Shown here: in pieces, positions 1-13,200 of the stretch
How positions within the stretch are numbered: position 1 is the first letter of the stretch
Layout: every line of letters begins with the position of its first letter
Assembly: GCA_029204045.2 (NCBI GenBank)
Contig: CM055081.1
Coordinates: 1,655,765-1,719,764 of the forward strand
From: Tillandsia leiboldiana
Lineage: Eukaryota; Streptophyta; Magnoliopsida; Poales; Bromeliaceae
Length of the DNA stretch: 64,000 nt
Reading direction: 5' to 3'
Position numbers and translations under genes: made by a program
The notes under the pieces: generated by a model
Seen by the model: the letters and a program-made list of their open reading frames with translations, nothing else
Databases searched by the model: none
What the model was told of the DNA's origin: nothing

Positions 1-1225
1 ACGGTAGAGTAATTACATTACAACTATATTAATGCATGACACAACTGCTGAGCACAGAAGTGAACAGAAATGTGCAAATAAAACAACAAAAAGATGGCTT
101 ATTGTCAAAATAAAACAATGCTTGGAGACAGTCTTGTCAAGAAAGATATAAACAAATATGTTGCATCTATATTGTCAGAAATACAGTAAACTTTAGGAGT
201 ATATGTGTTTACAAAATGCATATGACATCAAGTCTAAAGCAGGTACTAGTATTTTACAACCAAAACTCACTCTTTATATTATTGTCCATCCAGAGGACAC
301 ACAACAAACTGTAAGTTGTTCATTCAGGAAAAACTCTCCCTCTTGGGATGTCTTCTACCTCACGATTAGCTTCCCTTACTGGTGCACTAAATTTTGTCCA
401 CTAGAAGTAATCAAACTGCCTAAGACAATCCTAAAGTATCTTTCTCTAAATTAACTACTATTAAGTTTCAATGCCATATTCTATCTTCCCTTTTTGGCAA
501 ACTTATAACTAATGTTTTTAATCTAATGAATCAAAAAGAGACTATCCGTTAATTTATCCGTTAATTTTTCATTTTTTTATTACTTCGCAGTAACGTGTGC
601 TAAATTATTAGTATTCAAAACCAAAATGCATTTCAAGTTCTATGAATGTCCTCTAGAAGGCTCCATTATATTTAATAATGGTATGCGGCAATTGCATACA
701 GTACAAAATTTTCTGTTCTTATCCTGCTTTAGTTTCTATAAAATGCATTATCCTTGATCTGACACCGAATAAATTTTCTAGAAATATCCTGCGCTGATAT
801 TTAATAGTATGAATTTAGCATGCCAAGTGCACATTGGATTATATACTGGCACGGGGAGCAGAACTATGGCACAAAAATCCTTGATAAAGAGAAAATGTAA
901 ATGTCTCTAAAGAAATTTTGGTCTATCAACATAATCTAATAACCAAGAAGTATGTATTTTCCTATGCTATCTAACAACTAAACCAACGACCATTTGAATA
1001 CAAGTAATTGGATCAAAATATAACTTGCACCCCTCAATATACAAGTTGATAGTTTAAAATACAGATCATTAGAGACAAATCTGAAACAGCAATTATGATG
1101 TGAAGATATTTGTTTGTTTCAAACCTTAGTTGATACTGATGGCTAAGTCCACAAGTATGTTCACAAGATTCAGCAGAATAATGCACTTGCAAGATCGAGG
1201 ATCATATAAGTTTAAAGGAACTTAC
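1..1225. other. Last visible intron of the TVP38-family gene
   Basis: This is AT-rich DNA downstream of exon 7 (donor GTAAGT at 1225-1220). No coding exon with the expected C-terminal membrane segment was found on the minus strand, so the intron probably continues past the left edge. No repeat was recognised. Confidence 0.5.
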
Positions 1226-4200
1226 CAAGCGGGTGGTCGAAATCTCACTCCATCCATGAGTCACATCAGCCAGATCCTTTAAAGTTGTACCAACATATAC
1301 TAATGCGAGAGTGATTGGCTGTTCAAGTCAACACTATACATCAAAAATCCTTCTGAAATCAATGTCTTTCAGCAACCAAACAGAAGAAAAAAGAAGAAGA
1401 GATCTGCTACAGTGAGTACCATCTTTCTCATAACTTCCAAATTATAGGTTACATACGAACATAACAGTGAAATGCAATAGTTCATTAGTATATACAACCA
1501 GAATAGGTAGAAAACCAGGGAGAGAGGCTTAAAACCGGCCAAACCAACTGGTCAAATAGTAACCTGTTGAACCGGACCGGCTCAGATAAACCAGTTTTCT
1601 ATTAATCTAAGAAAAAGTCTATTGTTTAGAAGAGGATCAAACCTACATCCTATGGTGAACAAATATACAGGTACTAGCTAGTGAAGCCAACCGTTCACTA
1701 TGATAAGAGTTAGAATGATATATATAAAACAACTGACTATTTATATACATTTTTTAAATATGTATAATATGTACATTTTATATTTTTTTTGTTTAATTAA
1801 TTTATAGTTCAATCCTTGAACCTCTCACCTCTCCTATTCAATGACCGATTCGGTTCTCTGAACATTGCTTGGGACCTGAATTTAAATAGGGTAGTAAAGT
1901 GATACATATTACAAGCCACAAGGTGATAAAGTGCAGATTATATAATGGTGCTATGTTATATTTCACGGACTTGTGATTTCAAATGTACCACTCTGTTACC
2001 TATTTAACAGTAGGTCCATATGCTGAACAAAGATAAAACAACAAGACAATAAAGTGCAAACTTTTAAGCCACAAGATGGTACAGTGAAAATATGCTGAAC
2101 CACAGAAGGGCAAATCAAAGTTCACCCTATAGTCAAGCAATAAGGCCAAACATAACAACTAAGACCATAAAGAAGAAACATCACCTTCACCAACATTCCA
2201 AAGATTTGAGATCACTACTAAATTATCAATGAGACTGGTAAAGGCTTTGCTCTCAGTAAAGAGAAGATCTCAAGTGATATGTTTCAGGAACCAATCTGTT
2301 AATATCAGACTATAGTTATAGAAACCAACATTCTTTACAAATGGCTATGAAACGTATTTGATAAAACACTCAATCAAATTCCTTACCAGGGAAGAGTTAA
2401 CACTTCAAAATGGTGTAACAAAACCCTGCTTCCTCAAAGTGGTGCAGTGATGATGATTAGAAAGCTTGAATAGAACAATGAAGACAAGACAGAAATGCTA
2501 TGGTAGCTGAGAGGAGGCATCGTTTCTCACTTAGATTATGTCCTCACTAAAAAATCTTGGAAACATACTTATCAGCCAATAAATGGATAGGGGTTGAGTA
2601 TTTCATATGTAGATCCAATTTTTCGTGATTGAAAAGAAAGAATACAAATATTGGGAATGTTGATTTGCGATGTCTGTCAATAATTATCATCATTGGACCA
2701 ACAAAAACGAAAAAAAAAAAAAATATTATGCCAGTTGTTGTAGAAGAATCTTCTATACTATAGCTTCAATGCAATATACCATCCCCGAATGTTCCCTCAC
2801 AAACAACCAAACATACTTCATTATTCAATTTGGTAGAGTTGAAAACAAAATGTATGCTATAAACTTACCAAATGTACACTATAAACAAAATGAGTTGAAA
2901 ACAAAATTTATGCCAATTGTTGTAGGAGAATCTTCTATACTATAGCTTCAATGCAACTTACCATCCCCGAATGTTCCCTCACAAACAACCAAACATACTT
3001 CACTTTTCAATTTGGTAGTGTTGAAAACAAAATATATACTATAAACTGTTGTAAAATAACTCATCAAAATGAACTTCATCATTCAAACCAGAACAAGTAA
3101 AATAAAATGGCACGGCCCCATTTGGTATCGTGTTTGCTTGTTGTTTCTATTTAAAATTTTAAATAGTCTTATATATAAAAAGATGTAGAAATAGACAGTA
3201 GATTGCTTGCAATCCTTTCATCCAAGGTGTTTATTTGGCAACAAAAAACAAAAACTGGAAAAAACCATTTTTTTACTCCCAATTTTTTTTTAAACAGCTG
3301 TCATCTATCCAAATGCATTCTAAGCTAACTATAACAACAAAAGAGAAGTCTTTCTAACACATCAAATTATATAGAATTAGTGTTTAAAAAGATAATGGTA
3401 ATGATATCAAACGAGGCCTAAATAAATCTCTTTTCGTATTTTGACAATTTTCCAAGTGGCAAAGCAACCTATTTATGTGCTATTAAATAAGCAAACTAAA
3501 GGTAGATTATGGGCTTGTTCGGCCTAACTGTTGGAGAAGTAATTTCTGCTGAATTTATTTTAGTGTGGACAACTACTATTGGATTAAAAAGCTATATTTG
3601 GCTGAGTCTGGCAGAAAAGTAATTTTTCTGAAATAATTTTCTTAAACTATTTGACCAATTGCACATAATATATTCTTTTTTACTAAATTTCATTTCAAAA
3701 ATTGAATTCAAAATCTGAATTTAAATTTTAAATTTTAAATTTTAAATTTTAAATTTAAAATTTAAAATTTTTAATATGAATCTGAATTTCAAATATGAAT
3801 ATGAATCTGAATTTGAATTTTAAAATTTAAATTTAAATTTCAAATCGAATTCATAATCTGCATTTGAATTTCAAAATCAAAAATTGAATTTGAATTTAAA
3901 ATCGAATTCATAATCTATATTTGAATTTAAACTTCGAATTCAAAATTTGAATTTTGAATTTGAAATTTAATTTCAAATCTAAATTTGACTTTGAAATTCT
4001 AATTCTCATTCAAATTTGAAATCAAATTATGAAATTGAATTGGAAATTTGAATTCAAATCTAAATTTGAATTTGAAATTGAATTCAAAATATATTTGAGT
4101 TTGAAATTGCATTCAAAATATAAATTTGAATTCAAAATAAAAAAGTTGAATTTAAAATTGAATTCGAAATATGAATTTAAATTCGAAATTCAAATAGAAA

Positions 4201-7200
4201 ATCTGGATTTGAATTTAAAATTTGAATCCAAAATTAAATTTGAAATTTGAAATTTGAATCCAAAATCAAATTTTGAATTCGAAATTAAATTAAAAATCTA
4301 AATTTGAATTCAAATTTTGAATTTAAATTTAAAATTTGAATATAAAATATGAATTTGAATTTAAATTTAAAATTTGAATATGAAATATGAATTTGAATTT
4401 AAATTCGAATCCAAACTCAAATTTAAATTTAAAATTTGAATCCAAAATTAAATTTTTAAATTGAAATTTTAATTCAAAATATAAATTTAGCCTCTAATTT
4501 TGCAGGAATCAAATTTTAAGATGCAGGCTTTAGCTGCTTCTGATTTTCGAGCCTCTAAAATTACAAATCTGATTTTAAAATCAGAATCACATTTTAGAAA
4601 AGAGGGTACCAAATGCTTTATTGAAGGAAAATACAATTTTCGCCCTAAAATCACCTTCTAAGATCTGGACCAAACACCCATCATTTCATACATTCGTAAA
4701 AGAACATATGAAATTGCAAGTTCTCCCTATAAGAAGAGTGAAATAAGAGAGCAAAAAATGGCATGCATGAATATGTGACTTCTTGATAGCACCTACTTTC
4801 TCCTGATAGAAATAAATTCAAGTACACTTCAATATTTGTATAATTGTATTCAAACTAAAAGATAAATCATCTCACGAAAAAAAAAAAAAAAGTGTTACTA
4901 ATAGCATACCATCATCCCAAGCCAAGATGCCAACATGTATTCTCCAATGCCAACAGGAGTAACAGAGAGCAGGTAATTTAGCATATTGAACGGAAGCAGT
5001 GGAACAAGCCTAAGCAGCAACACAATCTGTAGACAGTAAAATGACAAATTAGTCCATCATGCCAAGGTAAGTTGAAGGGAAGAAAACTAATCTGTCATTC
5101 AAGTATATAGAATCTTAATAACCACACTGTACAAAAGCTAAGTGCCATATCAAGTGTATAACATTACAACTAAGGAATACACAAACAAGGGCAAGAGACA
5201 ATACTTAATAATCATTAAAGTGCAAAAGAAATTGGAAAGGGATCAGATTACAAAATAAAGCTAGTTTTGTGAATATTGCAATATATCATCTATGAGTATT
5301 CAATAATATGATACCCCAGAATTTGGAGTAGTCCTATATATAAGATATAATAGGGCTAAATGTAACACTCCAGGATTTGGAATAATCCTATATATGAGAT
5401 GTAACAGGACAAAACCTCTTAACCTTCGGCTATAGCATGTTGGGCGGTGGTTAGGCCCAAAAAGTTAAGAAGATTAAGCGTGCTAGAACTAGAGTAATTC
5501 TAGATTTGGTGACCCACTAGGAAGTGGGACAGCTTTCCGGTTAATGATTGTTGTGGGTAGAGAGTGGCTCCCCGCAAGGTCAATTAAGGCTAATGAGACG
5601 AGTCTCACATTATCTGGTGGTTGTGAATTTCTTAATCCGGTTATAGCATTTTGAGCGGTGGTTAGGTCCAAGAGGTTAAGAGAGTTAAGCGTGCTAGGAG
5701 TAGAGTACTCCTAGGATGGGTAACCCCCTTAGGAAGTGGGGCGTGACAAATAATTAATAGAACAGCAACAATGAAAGACAACAGATAGTGTGGCAAAACA
5801 GGTACCTATCAATCCAGAATATGATTTTGTGGTATGGAAGATAAGCCATGAGGGAGAAAATCAACTATTTCTACGTTTGCACATAAATCAAGTGGACTTG
5901 CATAGCCCATGTTATAAATCTAACTGACAATTTTTTACTTTCAAGAGATGTCTAAAGATATCACATAAGTGAAAAAGACGCCAAAGCTGGCCAGCATGGG
6001 CGCGTACTTGCAGGCCATGCTGACTAAATCGTGTGCTGTCTCATGTCAACAGTTAGGAGATCCATAGATAGTTGCGCCGACTGTGGTTGAGTCAACCGTT
6101 CGAATGGCCGATTGGCACAAGGACATGGCACATTAATATTATGTGGTCGTAAGCTAGTAGAACACTAGAACTATGTAAGAAGCAACAGGTGGATTGGCTC
6201 ATTTTACAAATCCTAAAACCAAAGTCTAACCCAGTAGTTACTCCCATGAAATGAGGAACATAATGCTAATTGATTGACAAGAGGGATGGTAAGAAAGAAC
6301 AGAAATGATTTTACCTTGAAACCAGATCTCTGAATTGCAATAGCAACTGCCTGAAATTTTGGGTAATCCTTCAATTTGGAAATAACATACTGCCGCCCAA
6401 TCTGCAAATCATAAGGCATGGAATTTGAACCAAGCATAAAAGTAATACAGAAATTGACTTTGATCTTTTCGCAAAATTTTATATATAAATCTGCTTGAGT
6501 CAAACTTATCATAAAAGAAAATATAACAAAAGCAGCATTAGATTAATCAAATCAGCATTTTTTTGAAGTAACTATACAAAAGCTCCTGTACATATAGAAA
6601 CAATATGACAGTAATCTAACAGTAGATGATAGTTCATATATGCCATGTTTATAATATATACTCTCAGACACAAGGAGACCAATAGTCAAAAAAAAAAAAA
6701 AAAAAACTGCATGCGCATAACATTTATCTTTCAATGTCTTCCAGGCCAGGAACCTTGTCAAACCTAACAATCTACAATTAGTCATATAAGCATGAATTAA
6801 AAGGAATAAAATTCAAAAAAAATCTTGCATTCAGAGACGTTTAGTTAAAAAATTCCTGTTTATCTTCCGTACCGTTCTACCAAGGAGAAAAGCAGCTGTC
6901 GCACCAATTGTTGCTCCAATAGAGTCGGCAATAAAGCCAATAGGTAAACCAAAGAGATAGCCACCTCCAAGCTGCATATTAACAACACATTTGAAACCGA
7001 GTCACCGTGACATTCAGAAGGAAACAACCTTCAATAACATTAAAACATTGTAGATCATGTTGGAAGGAAAGGACAGTAACTTCTCCACTGTATATAATGA
7101 AGATAAATAAACAGAATTTGACAAGTGATGAACATCAACAAACTATATCATTATCTTTAAATAAAATATTTAATGCAACTAGCCTACTTAAGTGAATTAC

Positions 7201-10200
7201 CGTTCATTAATATTTTTGAACTCTAATTAATTTATTATTTTCTTAAGTAGTGTTCTCAAAAGTGCATACTTGATTCATGTCAGTGATGCAGAATAGTCTG
7301 CCTTCTTTCAAGCATATGAGCGTTACAAATGTTAGCACAGTAAGTTCTTCAGTAAGAATTAATAAAACCATTAAGTAAAAGACAACCAACCATTAGGAGA
7401 ATATATCACCCAATCGACTGGCTATAGATTGAAGCCACAGAAGAAGGAGGGGGGGGGGGGGGGGGGGGGGACAGCAAGTAAGAAATGTTTCCCAATATTC
7501 GCAATCTTCTTCAACCTTCTCAATCGATCCATGGCTCCTTGAGATCTCACCAAGGGATCAGTTGATACAATTTCCCCAAAGAGATATCACCAAAGCTCTA
7601 ATGGCAGTTACATCAAACTTAATGGAGAGGAATTGGAGCATCATGATGCCATTGATATCACAGATCAGTTCTTCAGGCTCATTAGACTTATAATATGCTT
7701 ATATCTTGGGCTATCTATACTGCTAATTAATTAACTTAGTAAGCCTAATGGTTTTAAAAAATATGTCCAAACAAGAATTCAACTGCCAGTCAACAAGGTT
7801 TATACTTACATTCTCATATGTACTGACACAGTATTGGCACCATTCAACCCTCATCGATGGCAAAATCTTAGGTTTTTCACGCTTATCAGTGAAAAACAGT
7901 TCAGAATTACTTATTCTATTATTCATATATTTCAACTATTCACACATTTAGATGACCCGATGAATTGAAAGGTCAATATGAGAAATTTTAACTCCGCCCA
8001 ATACGTAGCCCTTATTTTTCCATAAACACAAATAAGTCTATGGAAACTTCAAATAGCCCCCGTGTGGTTTAGCGTATTTTTAGTTTCGTACCCTGTGTTG
8101 AAAACGTTTCACTTTGCTACCCTCTGTGTGACACCCCAATAGTCCCACATCGGATGGGAATGGATTGCGATTGGGTATATAAGAGACATGGACACTAATA
8201 ATAATAACTGAGCTTAAGCATTTTAGACTGGTTTGAGCCCAACAAGTTTTTATTGCTATTGGGTCAGGTCGTTACATTTGGTATCAGAGCCAATCACCAG
8301 CCGGAAGCGTGACGAATCTTAGCTGAGTCAGGCTCTGAAGGACAAGGTGACAAAGTATATTAAGGGTTTGAATGATGAGAATAGCGAGACAAGTCTCACA
8401 TCGCCTGGTGATCTTGGGTTGTGTGTGTTTGGGCTGAAAATATTTTGAACTTTATTGATAAAACTACTTAGTAGTTTAAAAAAAAAGATTTTAAGCTGTG
8501 CCATCGACACGGGGGCAGTATCGTGCCGGTATCTTGTTGGCACGATACGACACGACGGGTACGGCCCGTGCTGATAAATACTTAAATCCTTGTGTGCAAG
8601 CTAGATGCTTTATGGCAAAGCCTTTGGAGATGCGCATGACATGGATGCAATGATTTCGGCGAACTAGATTCCATTCTGATAAGGATGAGCCAAATCCTTA
8701 GGTTTAAGAAAAAAGATATTTTGTTTTTAGAAATAAAGCCCTTAAGGCTATAACTTAGTATCCGTCATTTTAAAAAGTTGTTGAATATGGTATGAATATT
8801 CCATGAACTCTATTTCTGTCATTTAAAGTATGTATGTGTCATGTGCGGACGCACATATGCCAGGCGCGGACCGGCTGAGCGCGCTGAGCACGTTGGGCAG
8901 GCGCCGCATGGGTTAGCTTCTAGTGGCTAAAGATAGAAACTTAGATTAGGTAAGTTGTTAGATTAGGTAAGTTGTTAAGTTGTTTGGAAATTCTTTAGAT
9001 TAGGTAAGTTGTTTGGAAATCCCTAGAATCAAGGAGAGCCCTCTCCATTTAGGTAGGTTGTTTTGGAAATTCCTAGAATCAAGGAGAGCCTTCTCCATTT
9101 AGGTTGGGCCAGTGGCCATATATGCTTGTGATCGCGGGACAATGAATTAAGCAAGAATTATATCCCAAATCTCTCTCTCTCTCTCTCTCTGTTAAGCCTG
9201 CGGTTGAGGGGAATAACCTCACCGAAGAAGACGGCCGGCGGCTACGAGCTACGTAGCCGCGGTCCAGCCAGTCGAGGGTTCGACGCTCTTGACAACCTGG
9301 TATCAGAGCTCACCCGCTCCACCCAAGCCGCCGCCCACCACCCTAGCCCTCCACCACCGCCGCAGCCCTCCGCCACTGCCGCCCCGCAGCCAACAGCCAT
9401 GGGCGATCCCACCGTCGCCGATGTGATAGAGATGTTGAAATCCATCACCACGGAGATGACAACCATGAAGGCCGACATGGCGGCTATGAAGGAGAGGTCG
9501 GCCTCGTCGTCGGACAACGGCGCCGGCGGCCGCCCGGAGGGGCCGCGCGATCTTGATCGCCCCCCAAAATTCCACAAATTGGAATTTCCCCGCTACGACG
9601 GCAAGACCGATCCGATGCTCTTCATCAACAAGTGCGCATCCTATTTTCGCCAACAGCGCACCATGGCGGAGGAGCGCGTGTGGATGGCCTCGTACAATTT
9701 GGAGGACGTCGCGCAACTCTGGTACATCCAACTCCAGGAGGACGAGGGCACGCCGTCGTGGGGGCGATTCAAGGAGCTCCTGACCTTGCGGTTTGGGCCT
9801 CCCCTCCGCTCGGCTCCGCTGTTCGAGCTCGCCGAGTGCCGGCGTACAGGGACCGTGGAGGAGTACTCCAATCGCTTCCAGGCCCTCCTGCCTCGCGCGG
9901 ACCGCCTTGATGAGGCTCAGCGCGTCCAGCTCTTCACTGGCGGACTCCTGCCGCCGCTCAGCCACGCCGTCCGCATCCACAACCCGGAGACGCTCGCAGC
10001 CGCCATGAGCCTGGCGCGACAAGTAGAGTTGATGGCGAGCGACCGGCCGGTGCAGCCTTCCCCTCGGGCGCCCCAGCGTGGCCTCCTTTCCGCCCCCGCG
10101 CCACGGCCAGCGCTTCCGGGGCCACAGCCGCTGATGGCGCTCCCTGCTCCTCCGGTGGCCGCCCAGCAGGGTCGCGACGAGGGCAATCAGAGGCGCCTCA

Positions 10201-13200
10201 CCCCGGACGAAATGGCGGAACGGCGCCGTCTGGGCCTCTGTTTTAATTGCAATGAAAAATATACCCGTGGCCATAACAGATTTTGCCGGCGCATCTTCTT
10301 CCTTGAAGGCGTGGAGATCGAGGACGCCACGGACGCCGCGGGCGACGCGGAGCACGACGCCGAGGCGCCCTGTTTTTCCCTGCAGGCCGTGGCTGGGGTT
10401 CCCATGGCGGGCACCATGCAGATCGCCGTGGCACTCGGCTCCGCGTCCCTCGTCGCCCTCCTCGACTCCGGCAGCACGCACAACTTCATCTCGGAGGAGG
10501 CGGCGCGGCGCTCCGGTCTGCCCCTCCGCCAACACCCCCGCCTCACAGCCTTGGTCGCCAATGGCGAGCGGGTCACCTGCGCCGGCGTCATCCGCGACGC
10601 GCCCCTGCTCATCGACGGCAATTCATTCCCGGCCGACCTCTACGTCATGCCACTGGCCGGGTACGACGTCGTCCTCGGCACCCGGTGGCTCGGCGAGTTG
10701 GGGCCCATTGTTTGGGACCTCGGCCGCCGGCGCATGTCTTTCCAGCGCCAGGGGCGTTCCGTCTCCTGGACCGGCATGGCCAGCCCCGCCGTGCCGGCCC
10801 TGGGCGCAACAACAGAGGCCGGTTCCCTCCTGGAGGCGCTGCTGCTCTCGTTTGGGGGGCTCTTCGCGGACCCCGTCGGTCTGCCCCCCAAGCGTGCGCA
10901 CGACCACCGCATTGTCCTCAAGCCCGACGCCCAGCCGGTCGCCGTCCGCCCTTACCGGTACCCCGCGGCGCACAAGGACGAGTTGGAGCGCCAGTGTGCC
11001 GCAATGATTGCTCAAGGGATCGTCCGCCGCAGCGACTCACCGTTCTCGTCGCCCGTCCTCCTCGTCAAGAAGGCCGATGGCTCGTGGCGCTTCTGCGTCG
11101 ACTACCGGGCGCTGAACGCGCTCACCGTCAAGGATGCCTTCCCGATCCCGGTGGTCGACGAGCTCCTCGACGAGCTCCATGGCGCCAAGTTCTTCACCAA
11201 GCTGGACCTCCGGTCCGGGTACCACCAGGTGCGCATGCGCCCGGAGGACGTGCACAAGACGGCGTTCCGCACCCACGACGGCCTGTACGAGTTCTTGGTG
11301 ATGGCGTTCGGGCTGTGCAACGCCCCGGCGACATTCCAGGCCTTGATGAACGACGTGCTACGCCCGTTCCTGCGCCGCTTCGTTCTGGTATTTTTTGATG
11401 ATATTCTAATTTACAGCAAGACGTGGGCTGATCATCTTCGCCACCTCCGGGCCGTCCTCGACGAACTACGCCGCCACCAACTCTTCGTCAAGCGCTCCAA
11501 GTGCTCGTTTGGTGCCTCCTCCGTCGCCTACCTCGGCCATGTCATATCCGCAGCGGGTGTGGCCATGGACCCGGCCAAAGTGCAGGCGATCCATGATTGG
11601 CCGGCTCCACGTTCGCCCCGGACTGTGCGTGGTTTCCTCGGCCTCGCCGGGTACTACCGCAAGTTCGTCCACAACTACGGGGCGATCGCTGCACCACTGA
11701 CGGCCCTACTCAAGAAGGAGGGCTTCTCCTGGGACGACGCAGCGGCCGCGGCATTCACAGCGCTCAAGGCCGCCGTCACGTCCGCCCCCGTACTCGCCAT
11801 GCCCGACTTCGCCAAGCTGTTCATCGTCGAGTGCGACGCGTCCACGCTCGGCTTCGGCGCGGTCCTGATCCAGGAGGGCCATCCGGTCGCTTTCTTCAGC
11901 AGGCCTGTGGCACCTCGCCACCGCTCGCTTGCCGCCTACGAGCGCGAGCTCATCGGCCTCGTCCAGGCGGTACGGCATTGGCGCCCGTATCTCTGGGGGC
12001 GGCGCTTCATCGTCAAGACCGACCACTACAGCCTGAAGTACCTCCTCGATCAGCGCCTCGCCACGATCCCTCAGCACCACTGGGTCGGCAAGCTCCTGGG
12101 ATTCGATTTCTCGGTGGAGTACCGGTCGGGCGCCACAAACGTCGTCGCCGACGCCCTCTCCCGTCGCGACAGTGACGGCGGGGAGGTGATGGCTATTTCG
12201 GCACCCCGCTTTGACTTCATCGAGCGCCTCCGCCACGCCCAGGCCACTGATCCGGCCCTGGTCACCATCCACGATGAGGTCCGGGCTGCCACCCGCACCG
12301 CTCCGTGGGCGCTGGTGGACGGCATGGTCGCCTTCGCCGGCCGCCTATACATTCCCCCGGCATCGCCGCTGCTGCAGGAGATCCTGGCCGCGGTCCACAA
12401 CGACGGCCATGAGGGCATCCACCGCACCCTCCACAGGCTCCGGCGGGATTTTCATTTTCCCAACATGCGTCGCCGGGTGCAGGATTTCGTGACGGCATGC
12501 GTCACCTGTCAACAGTACAAGTCCGACCACCTCAGGCCGGCCGGTCTGCTGCAGCCATTGCCGGTTCCGACTGCTGTGTGGGCTGACATCGGCATCGACT
12601 TCATCGAGGCGCTGCCCAAGGTGCAAGGCAAGACGGTCATTCTATCCGTCGTGGATCGCTTCAGCAAGTACTGCCATTTCATCCCCCTGGCGCACCCCTA
12701 CACCGCCGAGTCCGTCGCTCACGCCTTCTTCGCCGACATCGTTCGCCTCCATGGCGTTCCGCAGTCCATCATCTCGGACCGCGATCCAGTATTCACCTCG
12801 ACGTTCTGGCAGGAGCTCATGCGGCTCACAGGGACGAAGCTCTACATGTCGTCCGCCTTTCACCCGCAGACGGACGGCCAGACCGAGGCCGCCAACCGGG
12901 TCATCGTCATGTACTTGCGCTGCTTCACCGGCGACCGTCCCCGGCAATGGCTCAGGTGGCTGCCATGGGCAGAGTACACCTACAACACCGCCTATCAATC
13001 ATCGCTCCGCGAAACTCCGTTTCGTGTGGTCTATGGCCGGGAACCCCCGACCATCCGCTCCTATGAGCCCGGCGAGGCCCGCGTCGCAGCGGTCGCCCAG
13101 GAGATGGAGGAGCGCGCTGCCTTCCTCGCCGACATCCGCTATCGCCTTGAACAGGCGCAGGCGGTCCAGAAGCGCGTCTACGACCAGCACCACAGGCCGG

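Noticed and set aside
4029..4250. Lys/Phe/Glu-rich 73-codon reading frame
   Set aside because: A product of AAATTTGAA-type low-complexity DNA inside an intron.
9303..10535. Antisense reading frame of 410 codons over the gypsy gag region
   Set aside because: It is an opposite-strand shadow of GC-rich gag-pol coding sequence, with no recognisable domain and no start context.
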